DNA of 64,000 bases. Source: Streptococcus sp. Marseille-Q0941. Its GTDB lineage: Bacteria; Bacillota; Bacilli; Lactobacillales; Streptococcaceae. Below are positions 54,153 through 63,117 of the stretch, piece after piece. The notes beneath the pieces are model-generated. The model saw only the letters and a program-made list of their open reading frames with translations, was not told the DNA's origin and ran no database searches. A program made the position numbers and the translations under genes. How positions within the stretch are numbered: the stretch's first letter is position 1; the number at the start of each line of letters is the position of its first letter. Location of the stretch: contig NZ_CALSFO010000003.1 in assembly GCF_943736975.1 (NCBI RefSeq), positions 600,344-664,343 on the forward strand, given 5' to 3'.

Positions 54153-54554
54153 CTAATTAATACCAGCTCTTAATGTAGCTTCTTTCAATTCTTGCTTACG
54201 ATAACTACGAGGAAGAAATGCACGAATCTCATCTTCATTAAAGCCAATCTGCATACGTTTATCATCAATGATGATTGGACGACGCAAAAGACTAGGATAT
54301 TGCTCAATTAAATTAAGCAACTCTGTCACCGAGATACTTTCCACATCGATATTTAACTTTTGGAAAATTTTTGAACGAGTTGAAATGATGTCATCGGTAC
54401 CGTTTTCGGTCAAGGAAAGAATGTGTTGTAGTTCTTTTCTTGATAAAGGACTGGTCATAATATTGTGCTCTTGGAAAGGCACTTTATGATTATCAAGCCA
54501 GGCCTTTGCCTTACGACATGATGTACAACTCGGTGATAAAAATAGTGTAATCAT
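54153..54554 (-). CDS. spx: Spx-family transcriptional regulator
   Basis: 133 residues from ATG 54,554 (MITLFLSPSCTSCRKAKAWL); a longer frame to 54,596 lacks a site. CTSC at 10-13 is the redox switch. RSKIFQKLNIDVES, LRRPIIIDDKRMQIGFNEDEI and a C-terminal FLPRSYRKQE tail are characteristic of Spx, an RNA-polymerase-alpha-binding regulator of thiol and oxidative stress. Streptococci have two paralogues (SpxA1/SpxA2); I cannot tell which. Confidence 0.9.
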   Translation of the reverse strand: MITLFLSPSCTSCRKAKAWLDNHKVPFQEHNIMTSPLSRKELQHILSLTENGTDDIISTRSKIFQKLNIDVESISVTELLNLIEQYPSLLRRPIIIDDKRMQIGFNEDEIRAFLPRSYRKQELKEATLRAGIN

Positions 54555-54692
54555 GCTATTCTCTTCTTTGCATACTTTTCTTACTCCATTATACAAAAAA
54601 ATAAAGCGCTTGACTAGTTATTTCCGTAAAAAAACCTACTTTTTAAAGAAAAATAGGTTTTTCCTACAATTTTTTAAAACAATTTTATGCAT

Positions 54693-55325
54693 TTATTCTT
54701 TTTTCGGTAATTTTTTCCAACTTAGTAGATACATGAAACCAAAAAGCAGTTCATACAAGCAGAAAAATAGGAGAAAGGCATGCAAGAAAAAATTCTCTGG
54801 TAGGATGAGAATGACTGGATCTTTAGCGGGATCAAAAAGCCAGGTATCATCACCTACAAATAGAATCTGATGAAACAAGGTAAAGAATTGTTCAAACCCA
54901 ATGAAGACGCCAACTAAACCAAGAAGCAAAGGTAAAGACAGCATAATCAAGAGACCTCTACGATATAGAGACAGAAAACCTTTCTGAATGACTTGCTTCC
55001 AAAAAAGGTAGAAAATTGGTAGAGTTACGATTGCTACTCCTTGCGCTAGGTGAAAGAGCCCCTTTACAACCACAAAGTGGTGAATTCCAGAGGCAGACGA
55101 AGGAAAATCTGGCATTGCTAATACTTGACTCAATGGATTGGTCAAATAATCCATCAAAACATTAAAGTTATGTTGGATGGTCTGAGGTTGGACATGAACA
55201 CGACTTGTCAGATTTAACCAAGAAATCTCCAGAGGGTAAATCAACCAAGACAGATATATGGTCAATAAAATAGCAAGCGAGAGGAGAAATAGAAGATTTC
55301 CTATAAAAGTAAATTTAGTTTTCAT
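54693..55325 (-). CDS. TIGR01906-type integral membrane protein
   Basis: 210 residues with four to five hydrophobic segments ([20 protein letters not shown] at the N-terminus) and an extracellular loop with [12 protein letters not shown] and [11 protein letters not shown]. The arrangement fits the TIGR01906 / DUF1461 family of streptococcal membrane proteins, whose relative Lit acts on lipoproteins in other Firmicutes; that role is not proven here. Overlaps the NagD-like gene by 11 bases and ends the hemW operon. Confidence 0.75.
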   Translation of the reverse strand: MKTKFTFIGNLLFLLSLAILLTIYLSWLIYPLEISWLNLTSRVHVQPQTIQHNFNVLMDYLTNPLSQVLAMPDFPSSASGIHHFVVVKGLFHLAQGVAIVTLPIFYLFWKQVIQKGFLSLYRRGLLIMLSLPLLLGLVGVFIGFEQFFTLFHQILFVGDDTWLFDPAKDPVILILPENFFLHAFLLFFCLYELLFGFMYLLSWKKLPKKE

Positions 55326-56088
55326 CGAAATTCCACTCCGCTAGACTTGAGAGGACATGGGTTGGGGCGATTGGTAAATCCGCTACTTCTTCAGGTTTTG
55401 TAAATCCTGTCGTCACCAAAAGACTTGGAATACCATTATCAATACCAGCTCGAATATCAGTAAGATAATTATCCCCCACCATGACAATTTCTTGGCGTTC
55501 AAATCCTAGATGTTCAACAGCCTTATCCATAATAATCGCATTTGGTTTTCCAATATAAACTGGTTTTACGCGAGTTGCTGCTTCAAGAAGAGTAATCAGA
55601 GAACCAGCACCAGGTAAAAGTCCACGTTCTGTTGGAATATTTAAATCTGGGTTGGTGCCGATAAAATGAGCACCTTTATGGATAGCTAGGGTTGCAGTAG
55701 CAAATTTTTCATAATCAACTTGCCAGTCCAAACCTACAACCACATAGGCTGGATTTTCTTTATCTTCAACATAACCAGCTGCTCGAATAGCTTCCTTGAG
55801 CCCTGCTTCTCCAATCACATAAACGGTCTTTTCAAGCCCCAGGTCATTCATGTAATCAATTGTCGCTAAGGTTGCAGTATAGATTGTCGATACAGGCGTA
55901 TCAATATTAAACTGATTTGCCAACATCTCTTGGACACTTTCAGGTGTACGAGTAGTGTTGTTTGTTACAAAAAGATAGGGAATCTCTCTCTTTTGTAACT
56001 CGTGAACAAATGCTTCACCAGCTGGGATCCTATCTTTTCCTTTATAAATTGTACCGTCTAAATCAATTAAATAGCCTTTATAAGTCAT
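55315..56088 (-). CDS. NagD-like HAD phosphatase (TIGR01457 type)
   Basis: 257 residues. [18 protein letters not shown] (motif I), [14 protein letters not shown] (motif II), [15 protein letters not shown] with the conserved Lys, and [16 protein letters not shown] (motif IV), with a C2A cap. This is the NagD/AraL type; substrates are usually sugar or nucleotide monophosphates. It lies between the acyl-ACP thioesterase and the TIGR01906 gene. Confidence 0.9.
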   Translation of the reverse strand: MTYKGYLIDLDGTIYKGKDRIPAGEAFVHELQKREIPYLFVTNNTTRTPESVQEMLANQFNIDTPVSTIYTATLATIDYMNDLGLEKTVYVIGEAGLKEAIRAAGYVEDKENPAYVVVGLDWQVDYEKFATATLAIHKGAHFIGTNPDLNIPTERGLLPGAGSLITLLEAATRVKPVYIGKPNAIIMDKAVEHLGFERQEIVMVGDNYLTDIRAGIDNGIPSLLVTTGFTKPEEVADLPIAPTHVLSSLAEWNFDEN

Positions 56089-56098
56089 ATATTACTTT

Positions 56099-56836
56099 CT
56101 AATCTGTGTTAATTTCTTGCCAAATTATCTTTGCCTGAGCATTGATATCGCCATCACTTGTAACTTGGTGATTGCTCTCAAATCCATTTAATTCATAGCT
56201 AGAAGTAATCATTCCACCTGGTCGAACTTCCTTGACATATTTGAGGTTGATTTTTTTAGGAATATGATTGGTTAGGAAATCTGCTCCCATGACCTCAAAA
56301 ATCCAGTCTAGGTATTTGCTATTATTGACGTGGCCATTCATATCCAAGTCGTAAAAACGAACATGATAGTCCTTGCTGATTGCATCTTCTAGCTCCTCGT
56401 ATTTTGGCCCACGGATCAGTTTTTTAGAAAATTCAGATTGATAAGGAGCAACAATTTCTGATTCTACAGGGTGAACCTTTCGACTCTCACGATCCATGAG
56501 GACAAAGGTAACTACCATGTGGATGATTTCTTGACTAGTTTCATCGTAAATGGTAAATCGGCGATAGCAAAAAAGACGGTTATAAGTCAAGGCTTCTGTT
56601 TCGATTGTAATCTCCTCAGCAAAACGAGGCAAACGAACCACATCGATGTCATAGTCTGTGATGATCCAGACCAGATTGTACTGTTCTAAAACATCCTTGT
56701 CACTTACTCCCAGTTCAATTGATTGCATTCCTGATACCTGCAAAGATAACAAGATCACATCTGGTAGTTTGATATGACCATTCATGTCAGCCATATCGAA
56801 AGGAATTTTCATCTTCATTTGATAAGTTAAGCCCAT
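56099..56836 (-). CDS. Acyl-ACP thioesterase
   Basis: 245 residues with two hot-dog halves: MKMKIPFDMADMNGHIKLPD and DYHVRFYDLDMNGHVNNSKYLDW. The DMNGHVNN stretch contains the conserved Asp-His-Asn of plant/bacterial FatA/FatB-like thioesterases (PF01643). Releases fatty acids from acyl carrier protein. It starts four bases after hemW. Confidence 0.88.
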   Translation of the reverse strand: MGLTYQMKMKIPFDMADMNGHIKLPDVILLSLQVSGMQSIELGVSDKDVLEQYNLVWIITDYDIDVVRLPRFAEEITIETEALTYNRLFCYRRFTIYDETSQEIIHMVVTFVLMDRESRKVHPVESEIVAPYQSEFSKKLIRGPKYEELEDAISKDYHVRFYDLDMNGHVNNSKYLDWIFEVMGADFLTNHIPKKINLKYVKEVRPGGMITSSYELNGFESNHQVTSDGDINAQAKIIWQEINTD

Positions 56837-56840
56837 AGTT

Positions 56841-57971
56841 CTACTCCAATATAAATCTTTCTGCTACTGTATCTCCTAAAAAGAGACCTCTCTTCGTCAT
56901 TCTCACTCGGTCACCGTCAACCTGCATAAGCCCCTGTTGAACCAAATCTCTGACAATTTCTCCGTAAAGTCCATCGAAAGACCGCTCAAATTTTTCTTCA
57001 AATCGTGTCATGGAAACACCAGACTTCTTACGAAGGCCAAGAAACATCTCTTCTTCCATCTGTTCCCTTTGACTCAGATGTTCTTCATGGATGCGAGCAT
57101 TTCCCTCTTCTACTGCCTTCAAATAATGGCGTATTGGACCATGATTCTTATAGCGAACACTATTGACATAACCTGAAGCACCAGCACCGATACCATAATA
57201 CTCAGCATTATCCCAATACATGAGGTTATGACGACTTTCAAAACCAGGTTTTGAAAAATTTGAAATCTCGTAATGCTCAAAACCAGCACGCTCTAATGCA
57301 GCAATGATATATTCGAACATTTCAGCTTCTACTTCTTCTTTAGGAAGTGGTAACTTTCCACGCCGCATGCGATTCATAAAGACCGTATGATTTTCCAAAA
57401 TCAAACTATAGAGACTCATATGGGGAATGTCCAAAGCGATGGCCTTGGCAACATTATCCTTGACCTGTTCCATGGTTTGACCAGGAAGAGCGTAAATCAA
57501 GTCAATGGAAATATTATCAAATCCTGCTAACTTGAGACGGTCTATATTTTCATAGATATCTTTTTCCAAATGGCTTCGACCAATTTTTTTCAGCATTTTG
57601 TCATCAAAGGTCTGCACACCTAGTGAAACACGATTGACAGCTGAATTCTTTAAGACTGCAATCTTGTCCTCATCCAAATCACCAGGATTTGCCTCTATGG
57701 TTAACTCTTCTAAAACAGAAAAATCCAGATTCCTAGTCAAACCATCTAACAAAACTTCCAATTGTGAAGCAGACAAGGCTGTTGGTGTCCCTCCTCCAAT
57801 ATAGAGAGTACGCAACTTTTGAATATCGTAAGAAGCAAACTCTTCTAAGAGATGCTCTAGATAGCTATCTACCGGTTGATTTTTAATAAAGACCTTTGAA
57901 AAGTCACAATAATAACAGATTTGTGTACAAAAAGGGATGTGCACATAAGCTGATGTTGGTTTCTTCTGCAT
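56841..57971 (-). CDS. hemW: Heme chaperone HemW (radical SAM)
   Basis: 376 residues. The radical-SAM CxxxCxxC sits near the N-terminus in PFCTQICYYCDFSK; IGGGTPTALS, GVQTFDDKMLKKIGR and a HemN-C-like C-terminal domain follow. It is HemW rather than coproporphyrinogen oxidase HemN because the fourth Cys is missing. The ATG at 57,971 has no ribosome site and lies seven bases after a TATAAT box (57,979-57,984), so the transcript should be leaderless, as for ylxM. Confidence 0.92.
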   Translation of the reverse strand: MQKKPTSAYVHIPFCTQICYYCDFSKVFIKNQPVDSYLEHLLEEFASYDIQKLRTLYIGGGTPTALSASQLEVLLDGLTRNLDFSVLEELTIEANPGDLDEDKIAVLKNSAVNRVSLGVQTFDDKMLKKIGRSHLEKDIYENIDRLKLAGFDNISIDLIYALPGQTMEQVKDNVAKAIALDIPHMSLYSLILENHTVFMNRMRRGKLPLPKEEVEAEMFEYIIAALERAGFEHYEISNFSKPGFESRHNLMYWDNAEYYGIGAGASGYVNSVRYKNHGPIRHYLKAVEEGNARIHEEHLSQREQMEEEMFLGLRKKSGVSMTRFEEKFERSFDGLYGEIVRDLVQQGLMQVDGDRVRMTKRGLFLGDTVAERFILE

Positions 57972-57978
57972 AGTATTT

Positions 57979-57984
57979 ATTATA
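57979..57984 (-). promoter_or_regulatory. Extended -10 of hemW placed for a leaderless transcript
   Basis: Minus strand TGGTATAAT ends seven bases before the ATG. Confidence 0.7.
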
Positions 57985-58009
57985 CCACAAAGACTTCCCT
58001 CAAGAAAAA

Positions 58010-58051
58010 AATCACCATTCCTGATTCTTTAGAAAATCAAGAATAGTGATT
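58010..58051 (-). terminator. Terminator after the YtxH gene
   Basis: Imperfect 17-bp stem starting AATCAC and ending GTGATT with an eight-base loop; A run at 58,004-58,010 becomes T on the minus strand. Confidence 0.7.
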
Positions 58052-58056
58052 CTATT

Positions 58057-58452
58057 TTAGTCTTCTTCGATTTCGATAACGATTTCTTGACCGTCTTCTT
58101 GCTCTTCAACAACTACTTTTTCTTCCAATTGTTCCTTGAGATTGTTCAAGGTCTCTTTTGAAGTCTCAGTCGCTTGTTGAGCATGGTATTTTGCTTTATC
58201 TAGGACTGTATCAATCGTAATTTCCCCAGATTCAATTTGTTCCTTAGTTTTAAGAACAAATTCTTTGGTTTGATCTTTGACATCAGCCAGCTTTTCACAG
58301 ACTTGTTCTTTTGCGTATTCTGGATCTTCTTTCAGATCTTCTAAAAAGTCTTGTGCTTGACTCGTAACGCGTTTCCCTTTTTCACTTGTTAAAAACAAGG
58401 CAACAGCCACACCTGAAAAAGTTCCTAAAAGAATTGATGATAATTTACCCAT
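58057..58452 (-). CDS. YtxH-domain protein
   Basis: 131 residues. N-terminal membrane segment LLGTFSGVAVALFLTSEKGKR (Gly-rich, the YtxH mark), then long charged helices (EQVCEKLADVKDQTKEFV, AKYHAQQATETSKETLNNL) and a strongly acidic end. Family of unknown function, often stress-related. It follows the DUF948 gene by 14 bases; the two commonly occur together. Confidence 0.85.
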   Translation of the reverse strand: MGKLSSILLGTFSGVAVALFLTSEKGKRVTSQAQDFLEDLKEDPEYAKEQVCEKLADVKDQTKEFVLKTKEQIESGEITIDTVLDKAKYHAQQATETSKETLNNLKEQLEEKVVVEEQEDGQEIVIEIEED

Positions 58453-58466
58453 GACTTATCTCCTTT

Positions 58467-58850
58467 TTATTTTTTAAAAAATTTGCTTGCAAAACGAACA
58501 GCAGACAATCCTGCACTAGTCTTTAATGTTTTTGAACCAGCAGATGATGCTTTTTTACTCAACACACGAGCCTGCTCATTTAAATCAGAAACAGAAACAG
58601 AAAGATCTGCAACAGCTGTAAAGAGTGGATCAATGGTTGCAACTTTGACATTGATATCATCAGCAAGAACATTGACTTTGGCAAGAAGCTCGTTTGTGTG
58701 ATGTAGAGTAACATTTACATCTGAAGTTAACGTTTTAACAGTATTTTCAGTTTCATCGATTACACGTCCAACTTTTTGAAGCGTAATAATCAAATAAACT
58801 ATAAATACAATCAAGGCGATAGCCACAAGAATATAAGCAACTTCTAACAT
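58467..58850 (-). CDS. DUF948 family membrane protein
   Basis: 127 residues. One N-terminal hydrophobic helix (VAYILVAIALIVFIVYLIIT), then helical repeats (VIDETENTVKTLTSDVNVT, VNVLADDINVKVATIDPLF) like a methyl-accepting coiled coil, and a basic end (FASKFFKK). DUF948 is a Firmicutes family without known function. Starts one base after lgt. Confidence 0.88.
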   Translation of the reverse strand: MLEVAYILVAIALIVFIVYLIITLQKVGRVIDETENTVKTLTSDVNVTLHHTNELLAKVNVLADDINVKVATIDPLFTAVADLSVSVSDLNEQARVLSKKASSAGSKTLKTSAGLSAVRFASKFFKK

Positions 58851-58851
58851 T

Positions 58852-59640
58852 TTAATTCTCCTCTTTTACATTATAAAATGGTGCTTTTTTCCGGTTTTGA
58901 TACATAATAATATAAATTCCAAGACCAATTAAGAAGACAGATAACAACTGAGATACTCGAATTCCTAAGAACATGAGACTATCTGTGCGCATGCCTTCAA
59001 TAATCATACGGCCAAATCCATACCAAATCAGATAAAAAGCTGTGATATGACCACGACGAATACCATTTAATCGGCGTCTAAAAATAACAATTAAAGCGAA
59101 ACCAATAAGGTTCCAAATAGACTCGTACAGGAAGGTTGGTTGTCGATATGAGCCATCAATATACATCTGATTCTTAATGAAACCAGGCAAGTAGTCAAGA
59201 CTCTCTACAACTGCTCCATAAGCTTCTTGGTTAAAGAAATTTCCCCAACGTCCAAGACTCTGGGCAATCAAGACACTTGGTGCTGCAATATCTAGGAAGT
59301 CCCAGGTATTAATCAGCTTGCGATCCGCAAAGATATATAGAACAATAGCACCTGTAATTAAACCACCATAAATAGCAAGACCACCATTCCATATAGCAAA
59401 GATTTCTCCAATATGTTGACTATAATAGTCAAACTTAAAGATGACATAGTAGAGTCTTGCACCAATAATGGACAGAGGAAAGGCTACTAGTATAAAGTCA
59501 ATAATATCATCAGATAAAATTTTCTTTTTAGGTGCTTCTTTACTTGCTAGATATACTGCTAAGATAAGCCCAGAAACGATACAGAGTGCATACCATCTAA
59601 TAGCTAACGGACCGATTTGAAAAGCAATTGGATCAATCAT
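58852..59640 (-). CDS. lgt: Prolipoprotein diacylglyceryl transferase
   Basis: 262 residues, seven membrane segments. The Lgt signature [13 protein letters not shown] is present, as are [13 protein letters not shown] and [13 protein letters not shown]. It transfers diacylglycerol to the lipobox Cys of prolipoproteins. It overlaps hprK by eight bases, the hprK-lgt pair known from Firmicutes. Confidence 0.97.
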   Translation of the reverse strand: MIDPIAFQIGPLAIRWYALCIVSGLILAVYLASKEAPKKKILSDDIIDFILVAFPLSIIGARLYYVIFKFDYYSQHIGEIFAIWNGGLAIYGGLITGAIVLYIFADRKLINTWDFLDIAAPSVLIAQSLGRWGNFFNQEAYGAVVESLDYLPGFIKNQMYIDGSYRQPTFLYESIWNLIGFALIVIFRRRLNGIRRGHITAFYLIWYGFGRMIIEGMRTDSLMFLGIRVSQLLSVFLIGLGIYIIMYQNRKKAPFYNVKEEN

Positions 59641-60568
59641 TTTTCACCTCATTCTTTTCAATTAATTTCGTCAATCTTTCTTCAAAGAGACGTGTCGCAT
59701 CAAAGCCCATTTCCTTAGAACGATAGTTCATGGCAGCAGCTTCAATGACCACAGAAATATTACGTCCTGTTTTTACAGGAATTCGAATACGCGGAATGGA
59801 AACACCTGAAATTACCAACTCTTCAGCATTGTTCCCCAAGCGGTCAAAGACCTTATTTGTATCGTAATTTTCTAGATAGACAGCTAACTGGACCTGTGAA
59901 GAATCCTTAACAGCACTAGCTCCATAAAGACTCATGACATCAATGATCCCAACTCCACGAATTTCTAACAAATGTTTCAAAATTTCAGCAGGTTCTCCCC
60001 AAAGTGTCATCTCGTCCTTAGAATAGATATCTACACGATCATCTGCAACTAGACGATGTCCACGTTTTACAAGCTCAAGACCAGTCTCACTCTTACCAAT
60101 ACCGCTATCACCTTGAATGAGAACACCCATACCATAGATATCCATTAGAACACCATGCACGCTTGCACGTTCAGCTAAGCGAGAGTCAAGATAACTAGAC
60201 AATTCGCCTGAAAGACGACTTGTAGCTGTACGACTTGTTAAAATTGCAATTTTACATTCTCTAGCAGCCTTTAACATTTCTTCAGGAACAACTAGACCCC
60301 GTGCAACAATAACTGCTGGTGTTTCTGGCTGGAACATTTTTTTCAAAACAGTATAACGGTTGTGAGAAGACATGCTAATCAGGTAAGACCACTCCTTCAT
60401 TCCTAACAGTTGAATCCGCTCTGGAGTGTAGTAATCAAAATAGCCTGTCATTTCAAGACCTGGTCGCGTTATATCTGCAGTATTAATTTCCTTTTCAAGT
60501 AATTCAGGCTCCCCATAGACAATGTCCAGTCTAAGCTTCTCAATTACTTCTTTTACTGAAACCGACAT
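59633..60568 (-). CDS. hprK: HPr kinase/phosphorylase
   Basis: 311 residues from ATG 60,568 (AAGGAGG site); the longer frame to 60,703 has no site. Walker [20 protein letters not shown], the HprK signature [12 protein letters not shown], and an N-terminal DRTGG-like domain. Phosphorylates Ser46 of HPr and controls carbon catabolite repression. First gene of hprK-lgt-DUF948-ytxH. Confidence 0.97.
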   Translation of the reverse strand: MSVSVKEVIEKLRLDIVYGEPELLEKEINTADITRPGLEMTGYFDYYTPERIQLLGMKEWSYLISMSSHNRYTVLKKMFQPETPAVIVARGLVVPEEMLKAARECKIAILTSRTATSRLSGELSSYLDSRLAERASVHGVLMDIYGMGVLIQGDSGIGKSETGLELVKRGHRLVADDRVDIYSKDEMTLWGEPAEILKHLLEIRGVGIIDVMSLYGASAVKDSSQVQLAVYLENYDTNKVFDRLGNNAEELVISGVSIPRIRIPVKTGRNISVVIEAAAMNYRSKEMGFDATRLFEERLTKLIEKNEVKND

Positions 60569-60599
60569 ATATTCCTCCTTCAATTGAGTTCTCTTTACC

Positions 60600-60605
60600 A
60601 TTATA
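60600..60605 (-). promoter_or_regulatory. Extended -10 of hprK
   Basis: Minus strand TGATATAAT 31 bases before the ATG. Confidence 0.6.
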
Positions 60606-60693
60606 TCAAATTGTAGCTGGAAGTTAGTCTTTTTAACAGTGTTTATACTATTTATTTGAAAACAAGCTTTCGTAATATGAACGCTATACAAAA

Positions 60694-60728
60694 AAAGAAT
60701 CAAGCTACATAATGTTGCTTGATTCTTT
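60694..60728 (-). terminator. Terminator after the choline-binding fragment
   Basis: 12-bp perfect stem AAAGAATCAAGC / GCTTGATTCTTT, loop of 11, T run on the minus-strand side. Confidence 0.85.
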
Positions 60729-60770
60729 CTTAAAATGCATACCCACAGTATTTATTTTCTTAAGAAAATA

Positions 60771-61469
60771 TTAAGAGGCTTTATCACCACTAGCAGGATT
60801 TGAGTTGTTTTCACTAGTTGTTGCAACTTCAGCTTTAGGTTCAACAGTTGTTGATTCCACAGTTGTTTCCTGTGTTGTCTGTTCTTGAGTTGTTTCCTCA
60901 ACCGTTGTTGTTTCTGTTGTAGAAGTAGTAGTTGTTGTTGTTACACCATTAGGTAACCATCTACCTTCACCGTCAACTTTGTAACCATCAGGAGTTGTTC
61001 CATTGCGAAGCATTGCACCACTTGCTTTGAAGTAATACCATTCGCCTTTTTCTTGAATCCAACCTGTTTTCATTTCGCCAGCTTTGTTAAAGTAATAGTT
61101 CTCTCCAGAAACTTCATGAATTCCTGTAACCATTTTTCCAGTTTCATGGTCTAAGAAGAACCATTTGCCAGTGTACTTGAACCAACCAATCTCCATAGCA
61201 CCAGAAGCTCTATAATAGTACCAATCTTTACCGTCATATACCCAACCAGTTTCCATAGCACCACTGCCATTGAAGCTATATTGAATACCGTCAATTTCTT
61301 GTCGTCCAGTAACCATAGCGCCGTCTTTATAACTCAAGTAGTACCACTTACCAACATCTTTAAGCCAGCCTTTTTTCATTTCGCCACTAGCTGCGTAATA
61401 GTACCATTTACCATCTGTTTGTTTCCAGCCAGTTTCCATAGCACCACTATCATTGAAGCTATATTTTCT
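60771..61469 (-). pseudogene. 5'-truncated choline-binding protein
   Basis: Seven or so choline-binding repeats of the type TGWKQTDGKWYYY and YSFNGSGAMETGW, then a Thr-rich tail (VTTTTTTSTTETTTVEE) of about 65 residues ending at 60,771. Repeat homology continues upstream of the first Met (KYSFNDSGAM) to about 61,469 and then hits a TAA, so the N-terminal part and signal peptide are missing. It cannot be secreted as it stands. Choline-binding proteins attach to teichoic acids of mitis-group streptococci. The Thr-rich C-terminal end after the repeats is unusual for the family. Confidence 0.8.
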
Positions 61470-61683
61470 TTAAAATTCAATTGAAATATATAATTATTTT
61501 TATATTTCAAATAAATTATTTTATAACTTCTAAAATTATTTTATAACTTCTAAAATTTTTTTCAATCTACGAATCAATTTAGACAGGTTTTATATAAGTT
61601 AAGTGAATGTACAAATTTAAGTAAATCATAAATAACCATAAATGCATGAATGATTGAACAGAATTCCCTGTTAAACACAATCA
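61470..61683. other. AT-rich gap with a 20-bp tandem duplication
   Basis: AATTATTTTATAACTTCTAA is repeated directly at 61,514-61,533 and 61,534-61,553. The stretch lies between a truncated choline-binding protein and a broken immunity gene, so it is likely a deletion/recombination joint. No gene seen. Confidence 0.6.
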
Positions 61684-62649
61684 TCATTTCAATGATTGAG
61701 ACAAATCAACAGCAAATCGATCAACATCTATTCCCAAGTCCTTTCCTGATTTTTCTATGTGAATCCTTGGAAGTTCGCTTGTTAGTATTCTGTTTGCGTC
61801 AGCCATATCTTGTGGATAGGAATAGAACTGTTGCCCTTGTGGAAACTGATTTTGGACTTGCCATTTTTCAAAATCCTGCAGAAAAGTCTTATGAGACGGC
61901 ATACTAACTTCTTCGAACATCAAATGATCAAAATATTTCACCAAGCGATAGAGACCATGAACTTCATCAGCAAAGCATTTATCTATCTTTTAAAAGGGAT
62001 AACCTCGTTTCTGATAAGCTAGGCATAAGTTTTGTAAGTTTTGGCTTATCCCAGCTACGTCTTTTCTTGCCAAGTTTATAAAGTAACGAACAGAAAATTC
62101 TTCCATCCCTGTTCTTTTTTTCTTCTCTAAAAACTGTTGTGCCAGTATGATAGACTCTGATAATCTGTCTTCATCTTGATAATAAAGAGCGTATAAAAGA
62201 TTAATGACATTTTGGGGATAATAGGTTCCTTTCAGTAAAGGCAAGTCTTTTGGTATATAAGATGAAATGACCGAAAAATCGTTACATGCAAAAGAGGTAA
62301 ATAAACCTCTCAAAATACCATCCGTATAGATTGTTCCACTTGCAAGCAAACCACCTCTAATCAATTCATCTCTTCCTATTTGCCACAAAGCATTATTTAA
62401 TTGTTTGTAATCTCCGTCTAAAAAAGCTATATAGTATGCAAAATACTTGATATCATCTATCAAAAAGCTGCTGTACAACTTTGTCCTTAAAACATCATCA
62501 GACAATACTTTTGAATCATTCAAATACTTTTGAAATATCCTCTGATTAGACGCTTCAAATTCCTGCCAGTTTATAGGAGCTGAATAATACCCCCAATCCT
62601 TAAAGCGTTTTTCGCGCATCTTTTGATATTCTTTTATATACTCTTTCAT
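61684..62649 (-). pseudogene. Imm49-like immunity protein with in-frame stop
   Basis: Two halves in one frame: 219 residues (KEYIKEYQKMREKRFKDWGYY ... YQKRGYPF) to a TAA at 61,990-61,992, then KIDKCFADEVHGLYR ... DLSQSLK to 61,684. Together about 321 codons, the usual size of Imm49, whose helical repeat pattern (WQEFEASNQRIFQ, FAYYIAFLDGDY, WQIGRDELIRGGLLASG) is recognisable. Imm49 proteins guard against polymorphic toxins. The stop removes the last third, so the gene is probably dead unless the N-terminal part works alone. Confidence 0.65.
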
Positions 62650-62684
62650 AAGTTCCTCATATCTCTACACAATGTGTAAAAAAA

Positions 62685-62702
62685 GACTAGACAAATCTAG
62701 CC
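62685..62702 (-). terminator. rpsU terminator
   Basis: GACTAGA / TCTAGCC stem (one mismatch), CAAA loop, then T run on the minus strand, 12 bases past the rpsU stop. Confidence 0.75.
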
Positions 62703-62713
62703 TTTCACTTCAA

Positions 62714-62890
62714 TTAGAATTTTTTACGTTTACGAGCTGCTTCTGATTTACGTTTACGTTTTACAGAAGGTTTTTCATAGAATTCACGTTTGCGTGTTTC
62801 TTGAAGAGTACCAACTTTAGTAACCGCACGTTTGAAACGACGAAGTGCATCGTCAAGAGATTCATTCTTACGTACTACTGTTTTAGACAT
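62714..62890 (-). CDS. rpsU: Ribosomal protein bS21
   Basis: 58 residues from ATG 62,890 ([20 protein letters not shown]); the frame extends to 62,914 but those codons carry the GGGAG ribosome site. [15 protein letters not shown] is the basic bS21 tail. Small-subunit protein near the anti-Shine-Dalgarno region of 16S rRNA. In pneumococcus rpsU follows hprK-lgt closely; here the choline-binding and Imm49-like remnants lie between. Confidence 0.97.
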   Translation of the reverse strand: MSKTVVRKNESLDDALRRFKRAVTKVGTLQETRKREFYEKPSVKRKRKSEAARKRKKF

Positions 62891-63066
62891 TTTTTTCACT
62901 CCCTTCAAGTTCAAGATCTATTCTATTTCACATGGATAAGAGCTATTTGTCAAGACTAAAATGCTTTATTCCATGAATTTTCACTATTAATTTCAAACTT
63001 GCTTTTATCACTATTTTATAAAAAGTAATTTATTGGATAGGAGGATTAATAAACTCATTAAATTGA

Positions 63067-63090
63067 AAAGAGAGCCTTTCGGCTCTCTTT
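63067..63090 (-). terminator. Terminator of the LPXTG protein gene
   Basis: 10-bp perfect stem AAAGAGAGCC / GGCTCTCTTT with a TTTC loop, about 30 bases past the stop. Confidence 0.85.
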
Positions 63091-63117
63091 AAGATTGTGT
63101 AGATTTTCTAAAAATTA

